DNA of 64,000 bases from Ottelia alismoides. Its lineage: Eukaryota; Streptophyta; Magnoliopsida; Alismatales; Hydrocharitaceae. A model generated the notes under the pieces. The model worked only from the letters and a program-made list of their open reading frames with translations. It made no database searches and was not told the origin of the DNA. Shown in pieces: positions 60,382-64,000 of the stretch (its first letter is position 1; every line of letters starts with the position of its first letter). The translations under genes were made by a program, and so were the position numbers. The stretch lies in NCBI GenBank assembly GCA_037367405.1, contig JAZKJV010011400.1:5826501-5890500 (forward strand), written 5' to 3'.

Positions 60382-60566
60382 TCCTGCGCTCGGGAGAGCC
60401 GCTCTACGACTAATCATCCAAATCTCACCTGTCGTTCAGAATCGTAGGCTTGCATCTGTTGCTACCCCTTGCCGAACTCTTCGGCATCATGATACTCTTG
60501 GGAAATTTTATTTTTCGGCCCCCCACGCTGGGGTCACTGCTCGCTTTTTGGGATAAACGACTCCAA

Positions 60567-63500
60567 GTGCCACGACGTACAGACCTTAAGAAGATAATGC
60601 TGATTGGTTCCGGCCCGATTGTGATCGGTCAAGCGTGCGAGTTTGACTATTCGGGAACTCAAGCGTGCAAGGCGCTGCGCGAAGAAGGTTATCAGGTCGT
60701 ACTCGTCAACAGCAATCCAGCCACGATCATGACCGATCCTGCGCTGGCCGATCGTACCTATATTGAACCGCTGACCTGGGAAGTTGTGGCCAAGATCATC
60801 GAGCGCGAGCGTCCTTGCGCGATTCTGCCCACTGTTGGCGGCCAGACGGGACTGAACGTAGCCATGGATCTGGCCCGGCATGGCGTGCTGGAAAAGTATG
60901 GCGTCGAGATGATCGGGGCCAACCCGGCGGTGATTGCCAAGGCTGAAGAGCGCGAGCAGTTCAAGCATGCGATGGAAAAGATCGGTTTGGAGGTTTGCAA
61001 TGGTGTGGTCGTCCGCACGTTGGAAGCTGCCCGCGAGGCCTTGCCCAAGATCGGTTTGCCCTGTGTGGTTCGCCCCAGTTTTACGCTCGGCGGCAGCGGC
61101 TCGGCCATCGCTTACAATCGCGACGAATTCGATGCGCTGGTTCGCAACGGTTTGACCCAGTCACCCATCAGCGAAATCTTGCTGGAAGAATCCATCATCG
61201 GCTGGAAAGAGTACGAGATGGAAGTGATGCGTGACCTGGACGACAACGTGGTCATCATTTGTTCGATCGAAAACTTCGATCCGATGGGCGTGCACACGGG
61301 TGATTCGATCACGGTGGCTCCAGCACAGACGTTGACCGATAAAGAATACCAGCGAATGCGCGATGCTTCGCTGGCCGTCATTCGCGAGATCGGAGTAGAA
61401 ACGGGCGGCTCGAATATTCAGTTTGCGATTCATCCCAACACCGGTCGCATGATTGTCATCGAGATGAATCCGCGCGTCAGCCGCTCCAGCGCGCTGGCCA
61501 GCAAAGCCACTGGTTTCCCGATCGCCAAGATCGCGGCCAAGCTGGCGGTCGGTTACCGCTTGTGGGAATTGCCCAACGACATCACGCGCAAGACGGCGGC
61601 CTGTTTCGAGCCGACGATCGATTACGTTGTCACCAAGATCCCTCGCTTTGCCTTCGAGAAATTCCCCGAAGCCGATTCGACGCTGACGACGCAGATGAAA
61701 AGCGTCGGGGAAACGATGGCCATCGGCCGCACGTTTAAGGAATCTTTCCAAAAAGCCTTGCGCGGCCTGGAAGTCGGCGCGTTCGGTTTTGGGTGCGATA
61801 GTAAAGACCTCTGGGATACCGATCGTCAACCAGACGCGGACGAGATTCGCACCAAGCTCTCGCGGCCCAATCCCGACCGAGTCTGGTACTTGCGTTACGC
61901 TCTCAAGTCCGGCATGTCGATTCAAGAGATCTACAAGATCACGGCGATCGACCTGTGGTTCCTCGATCAACTGAAAGAGATCGTCGAACTGGAAGATGAA
62001 CTGGCCAAGATCGATTCGCTCTCAGCAGCCGATCCCAAGATGATTCGCCTGGCCAAGCAGTTTGGTTTCTCGGATCGGCAGTTGGCCAAACTGCTGGGGA
62101 GCGATGAACTGGAGGTCCGCAACTGGCGCAAGCAGCACGGGATCATTACGACCTATAAATCGGTCGACACCTGTGCGGCCGAGTTCGAAGCTTATACGCC
62201 CTACTACTACAGCACCTACGAACAAGAGAACGAAGCGCCTGGCAAGAACCCGAATAAGAAACGGGTCATGATTCTGGGCGGTGGTCCTAATCGTATCGGT
62301 CAAGGGATCGAGTTCGACTACTGCTGTTGCCACGCCAGTTTTGCACTGCGCGAACTGGGCATCGAATCGGTGATGGTCAACAGCAATCCAGAAACTGTCA
62401 GTACCGACTATGACACCAGCGACATCCTGTTCTTCGAACCGCTGACCACGGAAGACGTGCTGAACATCTGCGATCAGATCAAGCCCGATGGCGTGATCGT
62501 GCAGTTCGGTGGCCAGACGCCGCTGAATCTCTCGCGAGCTCTCAGTTCCGCCGGCGTACCGATCATCGGTACCAGCGTCGATACGATCGAAGCGGCGGAA
62601 GATCGTGAGAAGTTTCAAAAGCTGCTGGTCGAATTGGGCCTCAAACAACCCAACAACGCTATCGTCCGCACCATGGCCCAGGCCCGTATCGAAGCCCAGA
62701 AGGTCGGCTTTCCGTCATTGGTGCGCCCTAGCTTTGTGCTCGGTGGTCGCGCCATGGAGATCTGTTACGACCAGAGCCAGTTCGAGCGCTTTGTAGCTGA
62801 AGCCTTCGTGGTGGCTCAGGGCCAACCGGTGCTGATCGATCGCTTCCTGGAAGATGCCATCGAAGTGGATGTCGATGCGATCTGCGATGGTGATAACGTC
62901 GTCGTCATGGGCATCATGGAACATATCGAAGAAGCCGGCGTTCACTCGGGTGACTCGGCTTGCGTGATTCCGCCATACAGCTTGCCTACGTCGGTCATTC
63001 AAGAGATTCGCGAAGCGACCTGGGCGATGGCGAAACGCCTGCGCGTGGTGGGCTTGATGAATGTGCAGTATGCCATCAAGCACGAAGATGGTCGCGATAA
63101 CGTATATGTATTGGAAGTCAATCCGCGAGCCAGTCGTACCGTCCCGTTTGTAGCCAAAGCCACCGGCGTGCCGGTGGCCAACCTGGCGGCCAAGGTGATG
63201 ACCGGAGTCAAGCTGAGCGAACTGGGTATTACCAAGGAACCGCTGCCCAAACACGTCTCGATTAAGGAAAGCGTCTTCCCGTTCCGCAAGTTCGCCGGGG
63301 TCGATATCGTGCTGGGGCCGGAGATGCGCAGCACGGGCGAAGTCATGGGCATCAGCGAGCGTTTCTCGATCGCGTTTGCCAAGAGTCAGTTGGCTGCCGG
63401 AGTGGTCTTGCCCAAATCAGGCAATGTCTTTCTGAGCATCAACTCGCGGCAGCGCAGCGGCGTGGGCGACCTGGCCACGCGCCTGCATGCCTTGGGCTTC

Positions 63501-63818
63501 AAGCTGCTGGCGACTTCGGGAACAGCCGACACGATTGAGGCGGCATCCATTCCGGTGACGCGCGTCAAAAAGATTGCAGAAGGCAATCCAAACTTGATCG
63601 ACTATCTCAAGAACGGCGAAGTCTCGCTGATCCTCAATACTCCCAGCGGTAAAGGTGCGCGTACCGATGAAGGCCGCATTCGGGCGGCAGCTGTGCAGTA
63701 CGGAGTGCCGTGCATCACCACCATGGCTGCGGCGGTCGCAGCCCTGAAGGCCATGGAGGCGCTGCGAGAAGAAGAGCTGACTGTCGAATCGCTCCAAGAA
63801 CGCTTTGCACAAAACTAA
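60567..63818 (+). CDS. carB: Carbamoyl-phosphate synthase large subunit
   Basis: A 1083-residue CarB. GTG at 60567 is chosen because [21 protein letters not shown], the family N-terminus, follows directly; the frame upstream to 60450 is not homologous. Two ATP-grasp halves are seen: [17 protein letters not shown] with GGQTGLN, and [23 protein letters not shown] with [11 protein letters not shown]. The C-terminal MGS-like allosteric domain begins around residue 945 ([27 protein letters not shown]). It makes carbamoyl phosphate for arginine and pyrimidines. carA is not in the window. Confidence 0.96.
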   Translation: MPRRTDLKKIMLIGSGPIVIGQACEFDYSGTQACKALREEGYQVVLVNSNPATIMTDPALADRTYIEPLTWEVVAKIIERERPCAILPTVGGQTGLNVAMDLARHGVLEKYGVEMIGANPAVIAKAEEREQFKHAMEKIGLEVCNGVVVRTLEAAREALPKIGLPCVVRPSFTLGGSGSAIAYNRDEFDALVRNGLTQSPISEILLEESIIGWKEYEMEVMRDLDDNVVIICSIENFDPMGVHTGDSITVAPAQTLTDKEYQRMRDASLAVIREIGVETGGSNIQFAIHPNTGRMIVIEMNPRVSRSSALASKATGFPIAKIAAKLAVGYRLWELPNDITRKTAACFEPTIDYVVTKIPRFAFEKFPEADSTLTTQMKSVGETMAIGRTFKESFQKALRGLEVGAFGFGCDSKDLWDTDRQPDADEIRTKLSRPNPDRVWYLRYALKSGMSIQEIYKITAIDLWFLDQLKEIVELEDELAKIDSLSAADPKMIRLAKQFGFSDRQLAKLLGSDELEVRNWRKQHGIITTYKSVDTCAAEFEAYTPYYYSTYEQENEAPGKNPNKKRVMILGGGPNRIGQGIEFDYCCCHASFALRELGIESVMVNSNPETVSTDYDTSDILFFEPLTTEDVLNICDQIKPDGVIVQFGGQTPLNLSRALSSAGVPIIGTSVDTIEAAEDREKFQKLLVELGLKQPNNAIVRTMAQARIEAQKVGFPSLVRPSFVLGGRAMEICYDQSQFERFVAEAFVVAQGQPVLIDRFLEDAIEVDVDAICDGDNVVVMGIMEHIEEAGVHSGDSACVIPPYSLPTSVIQEIREATWAMAKRLRVVGLMNVQYAIKHEDGRDNVYVLEVNPRASRTVPFVAKATGVPVANLAAKVMTGVKLSELGITKEPLPKHVSIKESVFPFRKFAGVDIVLGPEMRSTGEVMGISERFSIAFAKSQLAAGVVLPKSGNVFLSINSRQRSGVGDLATRLHALGFKLLATSGTADTIEAASIPVTRVKKIAEGNPNLIDYLKNGEVSLILNTPSGKGARTDEGRIRAAAVQYGVPCITTMAAAVAALKAMEALREEELTVESLQERFAQN

Positions 63819-63827
63819 ATGAAGAGC

Positions 63828-63910
63828 GCCACTTGGCAAGCTGCGTGGCCACCGTCGCCAGACGGTGGATACGAAGGTTAAAGTTTTCCACCGCCTGGCA
63901 GCGGTGGCTA
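63828..63910. repeat. REP pair (BIME) interrupted at its right end by an intron
   Basis: The start GCGCCACTTGGCAAGCTGCG repeats the outer arm of the 42450 element. The hairpin CCACCGTCGCCAGACGGTGG (63849-63868) and inverted CCACCGCCTGGCAGCGGTGG (63888-63907) follow. The expected CTAC after the second stem reads CTA and then stops at the intron-like sequence beginning at 63911. Confidence 0.8.
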
Positions 63911-64000
63911 GTGCGCCTTTGAAGGCGTTTAATCAGCAGGGTGAAAGTCCCTGTCAGGGTAACGTTACCGCCCTGTATCCGACAGTGGTAACTGCGTTTC
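63911..64000 (+). ncRNA. Group II intron 5' end, partial at window edge
   Basis: From 63911 the sequence begins GTGCGCC, the conserved 5' end of bacterial group II introns (GUGYG), followed by the domain I hairpin CAGGGTGAAAGTCCCTG at 63938-63954 with its GUGAAAGUCC loop, and by GTAACG and GTGGTAACTGCG segments usual in the first 100 nt. The rest, including any reverse-transcriptase ORF, is beyond the window. The insertion lies directly behind a stable hairpin, as is usual for class C introns. Confidence 0.75.

Noticed and set aside
60450..60566. Longer carB N-terminus
   Set aside because: The 39 extra codons are hydrophobic and unlike any CarB; the GTG at 60567 opens exactly the family N-terminus.

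Overview
The window looks like chromosome from a planctomycete, probably near the Pirellulales. Markers of that group are a DUF1559 pseudopilin followed by a small lipoprotein, a CRTAC1/ASPIC-type FG-GAP protein, a Tat-exported Gfo/Idh/MocA oxidoreductase, a sulfatase, a large Ser/Thr kinase with DWG in place of DFG, a surface protein opening with the ERLEDRRLMA-type leader, and intergenic regions full of palindromic and microsatellite repeats. No ribosomal RNA, tRNA or CRISPR array was recognised.

Region 1 to about 21.2 kb is an accessory island, visibly more AT-rich than the rest, built almost entirely of nucleic-acid and nucleotide enzymes. Minus-strand genes run from about 10.9 kb to the window edge: SNF2/RapA-like helicase, beta-class DNA adenine methyltransferase, superfamily 2 helicase with a C-terminal PD-(D/E)XK-like site, and a GHKL ATPase that also carries a PD-(D/E)XK-like motif and runs off the left edge. 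Facing them is a plus-strand operon: XRE regulator, a 40-codon ORF, a SAM methyltransferase, and a nucleoside-deoxyribosyltransferase/TIR-like domain fused to an Mrr-type nuclease. Then come a Tat-signal zinc-ribbon protein, a minus-strand NADAR - HNH - RlmJ-like cluster, and a tightly coupled plus-strand set of four (endonuclease/exonuclease/phosphatase lipoprotein, unknown 576-aa protein, DUF6939-like protein, ScoMcrA-N/DUF3883-like nuclease). The island ends at a 5'-truncated comM (yifB) with an excisionase-like HTH gene at the junction.

Region 21.9 to 30 kb holds a REP-associated tyrosine transposase with terminal inverted repeats, a TPR/CRTAC1 pair, a DUF1559 pseudopilin and lipoprotein, and a YHYH-domain protein lying between two inverted copies of a repeat cassette.

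Region 30 to 49 kb is housekeeping. One long minus-strand run carries mlaE, mlaF, mlaD, dapF, a DUF374 acyltransferase, xseA and lutB. After it come a kinase, an oxidoreductase, a cation/proton antiporter, a sulfatase, a Sua5/TsaC protein, an M50-like membrane protein and miaB.

Region 49 to 64 kb holds a pst-type phosphate transport operon with greatly enlarged permeases, a surface protein, glyA, a response regulator and carB. The last 90 bases look like the 5' end of a group II intron inserted directly behind a REP hairpin. GTAG-headed REP hairpins, foldback elements and 6-, 7- and 17-nt tandem repeats fill most gaps between genes.
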